Assembly (NCBI GenBank): GCA_905331475.1
Contig: CAJNYU010001442.1
Span: forward strand, 310,001 to 374,000
DNA: 64,000 nucleotides
Source of the DNA: Rotaria socialis
Lineage: Eukaryota > Rotifera > Eurotatoria > Philodinida > Philodinidae
Reading direction: 5' to 3'
Shown here: one piece after another, positions 36,978 through 47,544 of the stretch
Layout: the number at the start of each line of letters is the position of its first letter
Numbering within the stretch: the stretch's first letter is position 1
The notes under the pieces: generated by a model
Databases searched by the model: none
What the model saw: the letters and a program-made list of their open reading frames with translations, nothing else
Told to the model about the DNA's origin: nothing
Made by a program: the position numbers and the translations under genes

Positions 36978-39900
36978 ATGAATATTCTAAAAAGTGCTTA
37001 TTCAGAGTTACATTCCATTGTTCGATATATACCGAACATTGATTCGAATGAAAAAGAACTTTTTCATGGAATTTATTTGACGAAAAAAATGACAAAAACT
37101 CAAGAAATTCAATGGAAAGAAATTCTTGAAAGAAAACATTTCATTAATGATAATTCAACATTTTTGTTCAATCTTTTAATGAATTGTTATAGAAAAAATC
37201 GTTTGAATATACTCTTAATGAATATTGATTTGAAAAATACAAGTCTATCAAAAAATACATTTCAATATGACGATTATGTAAAGAAAAATTCACTGATTTC
37301 GCATATTTGTTTATCAAATCTCTGGACTAGACGACGACAATTTATTACTGATGATGCATTGATTTATCTTCTAAGTGAGTTTGTAATAGTTGAATCTTTA
37401 AATCGTAAGAGACTATTGTTTACACAATTATGTGGCACACAGGAAACATTTTTTAGTGTACCGTATTATGTAACAAGAACTGCGGAAGAAAAAAAACGAA
37501 ATGATTTAAGAGTCCATAAATTTAATACAAGAAAACGAACAGTACAATTTCATTTACATGCAACTAAACAAGGACAACAAGCAAATTTAACTGATTTATG
37601 TCTAATGTTAATCGATAGAAACATGATTCAATATCATGTATCGAAATATGAACGATTCGATATTAATCATCCTATTGAAAAATCATCGAGTGGACAAATG
37701 CTTATCGATGCTTGGCTTAAATCCGATTTTAGTAAAACATTTTTCAGTCATCGACCAAAACAAGAACTGGTAAGGGAGAACGAGAAATAAGAATGTCATT
37801 TCTAAGGCGTAAGAAATCGTTACACCACACTCGTGATTAGAATAAATTATTTTGTTTTTCTGTACTAATTTAATACATCTTTTGAAATTCCAAAAACTGT
37901 TCTGTTGATACGACTACAGAGTTTCAGTACGAGTGCTGGGGGTGAAACGAACAGAACGGAAGTCCTTCTGCTTACAACCATATTACAACACTTAAAGCCG
38001 CCCTCTCAGTACACGTGATCCTGGAATGTCTGGAGGTTACTGGTGGCTACTCATTTGATATCTAGAATATTCGAGCTTACGCTTCTAGTAACTCAACAAC
38101 ACCCGAACGATGCTTTTAACATGCCAGTTTGTCATAAACAAAAAACATTTTCTCTCCTAACACCTAACAGATGATTTTCTCAATCAAGGGTCGCTTTGAG
38201 CAGAAATGTTCGAAAAGATCGACTGTTAAAACAAACGAAATTCTATGTTGAATGGAGTTTTCGATCATTTTATATATTTAGGAATACATTTGTGAACATC
38301 TAATGCCAATATTCGAAAAGTTTCAATCAAATCATCATCAATTTTATCTTCGTCGTCGGTCTCGTTTACCATTTTCATATGCTAATCACCATGTTCCCGA
38401 GCCAACTGCTACACTAGACCAATTAGTACCATTAACAACACCCATTTCTTCAGTACAAAATTTTGTTTCTGTCTGGTTGAAAAAAGTTCTTCCACGAGAA
38501 CTGTTTGGTTCAGCGTATAATCATAAATTATTCGTACATAAAATGCGCTTTTTAATTGATCTACCTCGAACACAAGATTATTCTTTAGGTGATGCAATTC
38601 GAAAAATTAAATTTAAACATTTTCATTGGGCAAAAACTTCAATAAATTCTTCGTCGCTTATTTCTCACTTATATATTTGCCATTTAATTCATTTTCTAAT
38701 ACGCTATGTTCTTATATTGGTTCGTTCATATTTCTATGCTACTGAAGCATCGTCGCCCTGCCATCAACTTGCTCTTGTTTTCTATCGACATAAAATTTGG
38801 TAAGAAAAACATTCTGTTACTTTCAAAAAATTTCATATTTTGAAATATTAATACTAGGTATGTTATACAACGGCAATCTCGTATAGAATTATTTCATAAA
38901 TCTTGCTCTTCACATACCGAAAAAGACTTAACTGATAACTATGATTGTATTCGTTACTTATGGAAAATACGTTTTGTACCTAAAGTGGCCAATGTTCGTT
39001 ATTTAGCGTGTGCACAAACACAATTCAATACGAAAGAAAATATAAATCATTTAAAATATACAAGTGAAGTATTGAAATATCTTCGAAGACACAATAGTCA
39101 TTTAATGGGTATTTCGACATTTAATCGAATAGAAATGCATAGACGATGGCAAGATTATTGCCGGAATGCGCCACCAATAGATAATGATAATATGACTTAC
39201 TTTTTGGTATGAGATTTTTCGTCTACTAGTCAATTAATATGACATTTTTTTAATTTGTAGAGAAGTGATGTTTCGAATTTCTATGATTCAATTAACCTTG
39301 ACTATCTTGATCTGGTGAGTGACGATATTAGCCTTGCCAATCGATGCCTAACAAAAATCAATTAAGAAAAAAAATTCTCTAAGGTCATGACGGAAAAATT
39401 GGTCTGTTGTAGATGCTTGTTTTCACAAGTGTAATTTTATGTCAATTGATGAGAAAATTTCGTAGGAATTTTTAAGAATTCTAAGTAGGTGTTTTTATCT
39501 TGAAAATTTCTCCACTGAATATATTAATTGTACTTGCAAAATCTTTTGCTATTAATAGATCATGTCCCTAACAATCCTAAAAGACATTTAATTGATGAAC
39601 GAATTTTTCATGATTTCATTATAATAAGCAAACAGTGTTCTCAAAAATGAATCTAAACTTCGTCTGTTTATTTTAGGCATTAGTAGAATTTCTTGATAAT
39701 TGTCAATTTACTTATGATTTGTATATTCATACATTATATAAAACTCAATATCGTAAGGGGCGTTTTATTCGTCGAAAAATCACTTATTGGGTAGGAAAAG
39801 ACAATGAACAAATGCTTGAAATAATGACTGATTCTACAAAACGTGTTAGCAATGGAACATTTCATGATATGATCATCTATGATGCTCATGTTGAAATTTA

Positions 39901-40917
39901 CAATAAAGAAAAATTACTAAAATATATTCGTGCTCAATTATTCAAGTAAATATTTATTTTATTTTTTAATTAAATTCGAAATCAAAACTATTTTTTAGTT
40001 CTCATCTTTATACATTACATCCGAAAAAATTGCCCATTAAAACTTTTCGTCGTATAATCGGCATTAATCATGGTTTAAGAATAGCGTCAATGTTAGGACA
40101 AATTTATTTAAATAAAATTGATTATGATATTAGTTTTAATATATTATCCGATGAATTCGCTGTACGTCATGAAGATGACTTATTAATTATATCTCCACAT
40201 CGTTATCGTCTTCAACATATCAAGCAAAATATGACAAAAAAACTAGACGAATTACATCATATAACTAATTCATTGAAAACAAAAACCAATATACGTCATA
40301 AAACAATGAAAAAATTTCGGCCAGTTGAATATTGGGGTTCACTTGTTGATATTCAATCTCGTGAAATTCTTGTTGCAATAAATCAAAATGATAATTCAGA
40401 GAACAAAGTCACTCCGTTAACAATTAAAATAACACGTGAAATAGGTTATCATCTACGTCATTCATTAATCAATGCATTATTTCTTCGTTCGCATTCATAT
40501 TATTTTGATCGTTTATATACGTCAGATAAAACGCTGATAAGAAATTTTTATTTTCTATCATGTTATTTTTTTAAACGCTTACATTCGATGTGTTTTCGTT
40601 TTGCACAATTTTATTCACATAAATATATTCAATCGAAAAGTTTATTTCTATTTCGTACAATACGTTCCGGTTTACGGATGTTAATTAAAAAAACGTTTAA
40701 CTATGATAAAAAATCGATTAAATTAGTGAACCAATGTAAATACGTGTTTTTTTCAGCATGTATTCAATTAGTGAAACAAAATAGACATCTATTTAATTAT
40801 GAAATGATTATAAAAAGATGCTCGCATATGATTAGAAAATTTAAATATTTAAATAAACAAAGAAAATATGATATTAAAAAGAATTTATTAGATCTGAATA
40901 ACCCATTTACAAGCTAA
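36978..40917 (+). CDS. TERT: Divergent telomerase reverse transcriptase
   Basis: TERT copies telomere repeats from an RNA template. Six exons keep phase: 36978-37769, 38282-38799, 38858-39206, 39261-39314, 39677-39945 and 39999-40917, about 966 residues. Exon 2 carries the RNA-binding domain: VPELLG-like LPRELFGSAYNHKLFVHKMR, then IHFLIRYVLILVRSYFYATE (motif T with FYxTE) and FYRHKIW. Motif 1 is IRFVPKVANVRY. MGISTFNRIEMHRRWQDYCR precedes motif A, TYFLRSDVSNFYDSINLDYL, with the catalytic Asp. Motif C is VRHEDDLLIIS, keeping the DD pair. Motif E is VEYWGSLVDI. The C-terminal extension is Lys/Phe/Tyr-rich. Motif B', normally GIPQGS, reads GINHGLRIASMLGQIYLNKI: the PQGS core is lost. Exon 1 should be the TEN-like region but is too divergent to align by eye. 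Activity is therefore uncertain although the frame is intact over almost 1,000 codons. Confidence 0.9.
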
Positions 40918-41044
40918 CAATCTACTTTCATTTTATTTTATTTTCTTCCTGACATTTGAAGAAAGAATGAAATTGACTGACTCATTTATTATTGAAATAG
41001 TAATTCCATTTATGTGAACACCAATCTTTTTTTCTCATCGCAAC

Positions 41045-41938
41045 ATGTCGCAAAAAAGTAAACAAAAACAAGAACAACCATTATTTAGTAGTACAGATCA
41101 ACAACATCATAATTTACCAACCCAACAGCCTAATCAACAAGTCTTCATTAAGAATGATGGTCAAATACCTTATGCATATGATTATTGGGCTGGTCAACCG
41201 CCGGCTCCCTGGAATCCATCAATGCAACAATTGCAGTATGATCCAAATCAACAAATGGCGTATAATTATCCAATGGGTCAACCCGGTCAGCCACAATATC
41301 CAACAAATTATGGGCCTCCACCTGTTCCAATGTCGACGAATTTTATTCCAAAAAGTTCTATTTCTCTACCTCCTGCTCCGCAAGGTCGTAATCTATTAGA
41401 ACCCATTGCAGCTCCTTCGGTCTACGGCAACTATAATCCTTCTACTGTTCCGATGGCACCAAACTACGCTCAACCGCAGGTTGCTCCTGGTATACCATCG
41501 CAACCTATTGCTTCTGTTGTACCACAGCAACAAATTGCTCCTAGTATGCCTCATCAACCCATTCAATCTGGCATACCTCTACAGCTCATACAACCTGATA
41601 TGCCTCAGCAACCCATGTACCATGGCGCACAACCACCATACAATGCATATTATCCATACTATTATCCACACGCTCAACATTCTCCACGTCATCAGCATTA
41701 TTCACCATCGCACTATTACCATGATTGGGAACATTTACCACAGTAAGTTCTAGGCTGTTCTTTTATTAGATCTGATTATGAATTTTGAATATAATATTAT
41801 AGTATTCGACGAAAGCGTCGACGTCGGGAAAATGAAGAATCCAAGCGACATCATCATTACGATCCTATCATCGATACTTTTAGGGGTCAACATCATGATG
41901 TTGGGCAATCCCATAGAGGGAATCGGTGGTACAATTGA
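41045..41938 (+). CDS. Pro/Gln/Tyr-rich low-complexity protein
   Basis: Two exons, 41045-41742 and 41803-41938, join in phase to about 277 residues. I do not recognise it. The body is built from PQQP, GQPQYP, PPxP and repeated loose units of the type QxIxP-x-MPxQPI (SQPIASVVPQQQIAPSMPHQ). A Tyr/His stretch follows (YNAYYPYYYPHAQH). The second exon is a basic/His tail (RRKRRRRENEESKRHHHYD) that could act as a nuclear signal or RNA-binding patch. Composition of this type is seen in prion-like and RNA-granule proteins, but that is analogy only. Overlapping open frames in the other two phases over 41148-41753 are shadows of its low-complexity sequence. Confidence 0.7.
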
Positions 41939-42297
41939 TTGCATCATATTTTTTTTTCGTTTTTTCTCACGGTTACGATTAAAATGCTTAAAGTATACAT
42001 GACCATTTCTATGAATAAAAATATATTCATCAATCAAATGTCGCATATTTCAATCTTATTTTGTGGAACTCACATATATTTTCGAAGAAAATAATGAGTG
42101 TAAGTTGAATTGTTAGGTTTTTTCGGCTCCTCTGTACCCCCCTCCATTACAGACATAAAACGAAAAAAACTAACACTTCGGTGCACTAATTAGATAAAAT
42201 TTTTATACAGATGGATTGCCTATGTTCACCACTACTCGCATCACTAATAAAAATCTAGTTTCACTAATTAGAACTCATTATAATTAGCCCAGGAGGA

Positions 42298-42536
42298 TCA
42301 TTCTGCCGTCTGAAAGGCCATCGGAAACGGCCTGAAACTGCTATAAAACGGCATTAATTTTCACCCGATTTCGCCGTAATCCATCATCTCGTTTTACGGG
42401 CCGTTTTTTTTGCTAGCTAACGGCCATCGCTTTTAACACTATTCTCTTCGTTTTTCGAGCTGACGGAAAACGGCGCCGTTGTTTAACGTTTTACATCGTT
42501 TTTTATGCCGTTTCAGGCCGTTTCCTTTCACCTGGG
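42298..42536. mobile_element. CCCAGG-type MITE, 239 bp
   Basis: Terminal CCCAGG and CCTGGG with long imperfect inverted arms: GGAAACGGCCTGAAACTGCT on the left is mirrored by GCCGTTTCAGGCCGTTTCC on the right, and TATAAAACGGC by GTTTTTTATGCCG. It is GC-rich relative to its surroundings and non-coding. A truncated relative lies at 9298-9432. No target duplication is obvious, so the exact ends could be off by a few bases. Confidence 0.7.
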
Positions 42537-42589
42537 AGGATTTAGTCTCTAATTAATCATCAAAATCTGTCGTTTTTATTATTATAGTC

Positions 42590-42670
42590 CATAGTTACGA
42601 TAATAGCGCATATTTTTATTATTATAGCCCATGGTTACGACAGTATTATATTTTATTATTATTAAAGACG
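42590..42670. repeat. Short tandem duplication, unit about 49 bp
   Basis: TTTTTATTATTATAGTCCATAGTTACGATA is followed by TTTTTATTATTATAGCCCATGGTTACGACA, two adjacent near-identical units with a partial third TTTTATTATTATT. It is a small local duplication with no coding significance seen. Confidence 0.6.
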
Positions 42671-44460
42671 TTCGTAACCAGTGTATGCTACCGCTACAGA
42701 AGCTAGTAACTAGTTTATGCTACTATTACATTCGTTACTTCTACCACCTACAATAAACAGATGAAGATTTTAATCTTTTCTTTCTCACACGAATACCTTA
42801 TTCTAGAGTTTGAGTCCACTTTAGTGTATTTACAATTCGGAACTTTTCCATCCACTGGGAAGCTTTTATCAAATTTTCGTTTATGAAAAAATGTATCAAT
42901 TTCTCACCTGGTAATACGAAAAAATATAAATTTCTCAACAATATTGATTGCTATATCATAAATACTGTTTAAACTATTATCATTCACAATATTTCTCAAT
43001 GAAACCACTAAACACTTCAGCATACTGACATATTTTAAACAAAGAGTTTTTCATACGTTCTCTCTAGTAATATTTCCTATTGATAGATCCAATAAACTTC
43101 AAATGTTAAACAGGTTTTATTATCCTATTTTTGAACAAAATATGTTCTCACTACACTGAAAAAATAAATCTTCTATTTGATCAGTATCTAATTGACTGAA
43201 ATATGTGAGTTCCACATTTTAGCCCCAACGGGGCTGCGCTGACAAGCTTTTATTTTATGATAATAAATGTATTGATAACTCACAGAGCGGAAGCTTTGAT
43301 TTTAAATACTGTTGTCAACGTAAGTACTCTCCATGTGATGGAGAGTACGATAGAATCATGAGATGTTTACAGCAGTACACTTATGCAATTTTAGTCTTGA
43401 TTGTCAAGAATGAAAAATATGCAAATCAACGAAATCCTACAGGTTTTTTGCAAAAAATTTCTTTTCAATAGAAAAAAGTATTTTTAATCTTGACAAGTTA
43501 TAATCGATATGCTTATTGGACATTAGAACAAAACGATATAAAAATGATTCAAGTTGAAATAAATGTTTTCTTATTGGCTAATATTTATGAGCGATTATCA
43601 TCTACCATAAAGAAAAGCACGATCTCTTTATTGTTCTCGTTTGAAACTTCCTGAAAAAAATCAATGCTGAATTTATTTTGTTAGAGAAAAGCTTGATGAA
43701 TGAGTATGAGACTAATTCATTATTGCAAGCAAATAAACCAAGTGGAATCATGAGCGAAAATATTCTGGAGAAAGTTTATTGAGTTCTATGCATTCGATGA
43801 GAAAAATAATCACTCGGATAGATTAAAGAGGGATGGATGTAGATGCCTTAATTCAATAAAGATAACTACTAGCGACTTGCTATTTTCAGGCATCAAAAGA
43901 ATAGACACGAGATCATCTTTTGTGCCATAGTAAGAACAAAAGAACCACTTCGAAATTTATTATCTTACAAAAATATTGAAAATGATGCTTCGCTTCCGAT
44001 ATCATTTCAATTTTGACATGAACTTTACATTTAAAGATCAATATAACATAATTCAGACGACTGCCTTCTCATATCTCAATCAATTTTAGTAGATTTGCTG
44101 GCTTTTCATTAAAATCTGCTTAAAGTAGAATACCTTCTAACCAAGATGACAGACTTTCATATTACGTTTTCTGGCGTAGCATCAAGGATAAAGAAAAAAT
44201 CTTCAACTTTCTTCTGTTTTGATTAATAAAAAGATGCAGGCGACTAGTGTTTTCTTACTTTCCATTTTTAAGATTAAATTAATCCGGCTTATATTCTTGC
44301 ATCAATTCAATTAGTTACTTGAGTGATATCATAATATCCTTATATCCGGTAACGAATTTTTAGCACAAACACCTTAGAGTCCTCTCGATACCCAGTGTAA
44401 AGGTACTATGGCATCTATGAGTTACTTCTAAAAATGTATGACACAATTTGAGGTAGATTC
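42671..44460. other. Gene-poor interval
   Basis: About 1.8 kb with no supportable coding frame. One perfect small hairpin occurs near 43324-43349 (GTACTCTCCAT / ATGGAGAGTAC with a 3-base loop), close to a GC-richer patch CCCCAACGGGG at about 43223. These may be remnants of old elements; nothing else stands out. Confidence 0.4.
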
Positions 44461-45041
44461 ATCTAACGAGGGAACCTCTCCAAATGATACTAACCATTCG
44501 AGTTCATATTATACTCATAAGTAGAACCCAGTGAGACTAGAAAAAGGCTAAAAGATTTCGTGCCATTAGGCCTTTCTTTCAAAGTTATGACCGTTTTTAT
44601 CTCGAACTGAAATTTTTCCTAACAATAGGTCTCATCGATGTTAGAAGGTTCCAAAAGTTTCAATGAAGACGGATGTATCATTCTTTAGATATTGCATATT
44701 GATGAAAACGGCCATTTTCCAAAGCAAATGTCGTAAAATTGACTTCTCTTCAATATTCAATATCTCGAGAAGGATGCATCCGCTTTCATTGAAACTTTTG
44801 GAACCTTCTAACATAGATGAGGTCTATTGCTAGGAAAAATTTCAGTTCGAAACACCTTTGTTTAGTTTTCCTATAAATCCGTTGTCCAAGCTCGAAAATT
44901 TAGTAAAACGGTCATAACTTTGAAAGAAAGGCCTAATGACACGAAATCTTTTAGGCTTTTTCTAGTCTCATTGGATCCTACTTATGAGCATAATGTGAAC
45001 CCGAATGGTTAGTATCACTTGAAGAGGTCCCTCGTAAGGTT
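44461..45041. repeat. Long foldback (inverted-repeat) element, about 580 bp
   Basis: The whole interval is one imperfect palindrome. ATCTAACGAGGGAACCTCTC at the left edge pairs with GAGGTCCCTCGTAAGGTT at the right. GATACTAACCATTCG pairs with CGAATGGTTAGTATC. AAGGCTAAAAGATTTCGTG...CCTTTCTTTCAAAGTTATGACC pairs with GGTCATAACTTTGAAAGAAAGGCCTAATGACACG. TTAGAAGGTTCCAAAAGTTTCAATGAA pairs with TTTCATTGAAACTTTTGGAACCTTCTAA. Arms are about 230-280 bases with a small unpaired centre near 44700-44760. The structure is non-coding and would transcribe into a long hairpin RNA. Confidence 0.85.
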
Positions 45042-45180
45042 AAATAAAGAGTGGCTGCATGATACATGTTTTTGTTTTCTATGCTTGTCTTTCAATTCGC
45101 TGTACTTCACCGAAGACTATGAAATCAAACATAGTGTCTGCATTTCGTTTTTCATAGAATAAATTTCCAGATAGATACAA

Positions 45181-45639
45181 TTATTTATTTTGTTCTTGTA
45201 AGAATTGATTAGACGAATTAAATTTATTTAGATTAGTTAACACTATTTTATCCATATGTAAAGGACAGCATCGTTTCCGTTGGCCCCATTCATCTAAACA
45301 TTTCTTATGATAAATACATAAACATTCAAGTCTTGCTACAGTATCTTGTCGACAAAACGGTTCAAAACATATGGCACATTCTTGATCATTATGAAGATTA
45401 TATGAAAGTATTTCTGTATTGTAATAAGGTGTGAGAAATAAATTAACAAGATGTTTTTGTTTTATATCTACTGGTGAAATTTCATATTTTTGTTCCTGTC
45501 CTACAGGAAACTTATCATGAAGAATATGAAACTGAGACATACGAGACGCATGCTGTGGACTATTTGTTAAAGCGATACGACCAGATGTAGACGGTTGCAT
45601 TCGTTGATGGGTATTTGAGCAGCATGATCTGTTTCCCAT
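45181..45639 (-). CDS. ZNRF1/2-type RING E3 ubiquitin ligase
   Basis: Single-exon 152-residue protein. The C-terminal RING is CAICFEPFCRQDTVARLECL followed by CIYHKKCLDEWGQRKRCCPLH. The DT-ARL-CLCIYHK-C--W------CP-H spacing is that of the ZNRF1/ZNRF2 ligases. The N-terminus MGNRSCCSN offers Gly2 for N-myristoylation and Cys6/Cys7 for palmitoylation, matching the membrane-anchored architecture of ZNRF proteins, so it probably acts at endosomal, lysosomal or plasma membranes. The linker is short and Ser/Gln-rich. The protein is somewhat shorter than vertebrate ZNRF1 (about 227). It stands alone between repeat-rich sequence and the GA microsatellite. Confidence 0.87.
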   Translation of the reverse strand: MGNRSCCSNTHQRMQPSTSGRIALTNSPQHASRMSQFHILHDKFPVGQEQKYEISPVDIKQKHLVNLFLTPYYNTEILSYNLHNDQECAICFEPFCRQDTVARLECLCIYHKKCLDEWGQRKRCCPLHMDKIVLTNLNKFNSSNQFLQEQNK

Positions 45640-47099
45640 GCATGTTATAATATTAAGTATGTACTTATTTATTTTGATTTATTTTGTATTAAGTTGCCAA
45701 ACAAATGCGCGCGAAATTATTTTCCTCTTTTATGTTGCATTTTCTAAATATTTAAAGATTCAATTATTATTACATGAGATTTCTGCTTTGTTCCCTTATA
45801 GAATTAAGATAAAATAAGTGAGAGAGAGAAGGAGAGAGAAGGAGAGAGAGAGAGAGAGAGAAAGACAAGAAAAGAAGAACATCAGTTTTAATCGTTTAAA
45901 CTGTGCATCTGTTTGCTTCTACGTCTGCGTTTCGGTCTCATTCTGAATCGTGTTTGAGTAGTTCGTGATAATGCTCAATCTGTCCTATTGCTGCTAAAAG
46001 AGAAAAAATTGCGAGTATATGCTCGCACACATTTAGTGAGATGACGCGGAAATGATTACTTCTTTCTATCTCAGACACCCTCGATCCTAATTTGATAGTT
46101 CGTTTTTATTGGTAATCTTTATCTATGGTAAGATTCTATTCTTTTCTCGCTCTATTTCTCTTCTCTCGTTATTTAGAGCCAAATAAAAGCACTAATCATC
46201 CCAATAATAATACTTTGAGACTATCGCTCGGAAATGATCATGTGCAGCTCGATTTCGTTCATTATTCATGCATACATTGGTCGAGTGAGTCAAAAAAGAA
46301 TAGATAATCAAACGAACATATTATTACTTCTGAAATTGCTGTATTGTTTTGTACTCATTCATTTGGTAAAACATGTTAACGATACCGGTTATACTACATA
46401 GAAAACATAATCGTTTGACAATGAAAGTGTTAAATAGTTCATGAAATTTAATCATCTAGATCTCATTAGCATGGACTATTGGCAGACAAAAGCAAAGCAT
46501 ACTTCTGTTAAATCTTTACTCTTTCAGTATTCCTTCTTGGATCTATAATCAAAGCATATTTTCTATTTCATATTCATATTATTATGTCCGTGAGTATAAA
46601 TTGATTAGCAAACCTGATATATGACATTGTATATTCATACCAATAGCCGATGAATGAATCAGATCGAAACGTTGATTATGTAGAAAAAATAAAATATTTG
46701 TCAAACAAACTATTCGAAGGTTTTAGTGAACATCTAAACTTTTTTCTTTTCTTCTCCGGCACTAATAAATTTGACAATATACATATAGCCGAGCGACAAA
46801 AAAAAGATCTCATATTTCTGCTCTATTATTTCCTCTTTTATTATTATATTTCTTTGAATTCATTCAATTTGTGTAATGACATCTTTCTTTTCTCTTTTTT
46901 TGCAAACTAAGTATCATAAACTGAGACTAAGTGCGATTTGGATTGTTTCTATTGGCATATATCTCATTCTCATAAACCAAACTCTACACATTATCTTTTT
47001 CTGTGTTCCTCACACAAGCATAATTATATACATCTGAAATAAATATAAAGAATTGAACATCCTATTTCAGAATTCTTCTAAAGAATCACGACTACAAAA
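45640..47099. other. Intergenic flank of RING gene and neuropeptide gene
   Basis: Contains a purine microsatellite (GAGAGA with GAAGGA interruptions, about 45819-45863). Short open frames at 46125-46307 and 46650-46910 have no recognisable motifs and biased low-complexity composition; neither is supported. The final 60 bases before 47100 are likely the neuropeptide gene's 5' UTR. Confidence 0.4.
45819..45863. repeat. GA-rich microsatellite
   Basis: Run of GAGAGAGA interrupted by GAAGGA, followed by GAAAGACAAGAAAAGAAG. Located upstream of the minus-strand RING gene. It is a simple repeat. Confidence 0.85.
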
Positions 47100-47544
47100 A
47101 TGTATACTAATAGAAGTTCACTTTTGCTTCTCGGGCTTACAATATCTCTAAGTATGATTTCTTTTTTAAAAATATTTATAATTAGAAAAAAAAACGAATC
47201 TATTCAATTTTCTAGTTCTTCTTTGGTGTACAGTTCAACCATCATATGCTGACACAAGTGAAGATGAAAAGCACCCTGTAGTTGATAGTACTGCAGAAGA
47301 AAATAATGTTGATGATGAATTGGAAGATTTTGCTGAATTTTACCGACGTGCATCTTTACGTCCCTATGGTCTACAGCAACGGGCATCACTTCGACCATAC
47401 GCTGGAAAACGTGCATCCCTTCGACCATACGCTGGAAAACGTGCATCACTTCGACCATACGCTGGAAAACGTGCATCATTACGTCCGGCAAATTATATGG
47501 GCAAAAGATTACGGCGAAATGTCTTATCCTTTGATGAATACTGA
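47100..47544 (+). CDS. Amidated neuropeptide precursor with ASLRPYA-GKR repeats
   Basis: A 126-residue preprohormone from two exons, 47100-47151 and 47216-47544, joined in phase. Residues 1-29 (MYTNRSSLLLLGLTISL, continuing ILLWCTVQPSYA across the junction) form a good signal peptide with likely cleavage after YA. An acidic spacer (DTSEDEKHPVVDSTAEENNV) precedes the peptide region. There an ArgArg site starts ASLRPYGLQQ-R, then three identical ASLRPYA-GKR units and one variant ASLRPANYM-GKR. A basic LRR site and a short acidic C-terminal peptide follow (NVLSFDEY). Gly-Lys-Arg is the standard prohormone-convertase and C-terminal amidation signal, so ASLRPYA-amide (three copies) and ASLRPANYM-amide are predicted products. 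The repeat is also a 30-bp DNA tandem repeat (47380-47469). I do not recognise the peptide family: RFamide, RYamide, luqin and sNPF consensus ends do not match. Confidence 0.88.

Noticed and set aside
41148-41753. Long open frames in the two other plus phases and on the minus strand over the P/Q-rich gene
   Set aside because: Low-complexity CAA/CCA-rich sequence avoids stops in several frames; only the 41045 frame has a start and joins in phase to the second exon.
47380-47469. Regularly spaced identical units resembling a CRISPR array
   Set aside because: Units are contiguous coding repeats without spacers in a eukaryotic gene.
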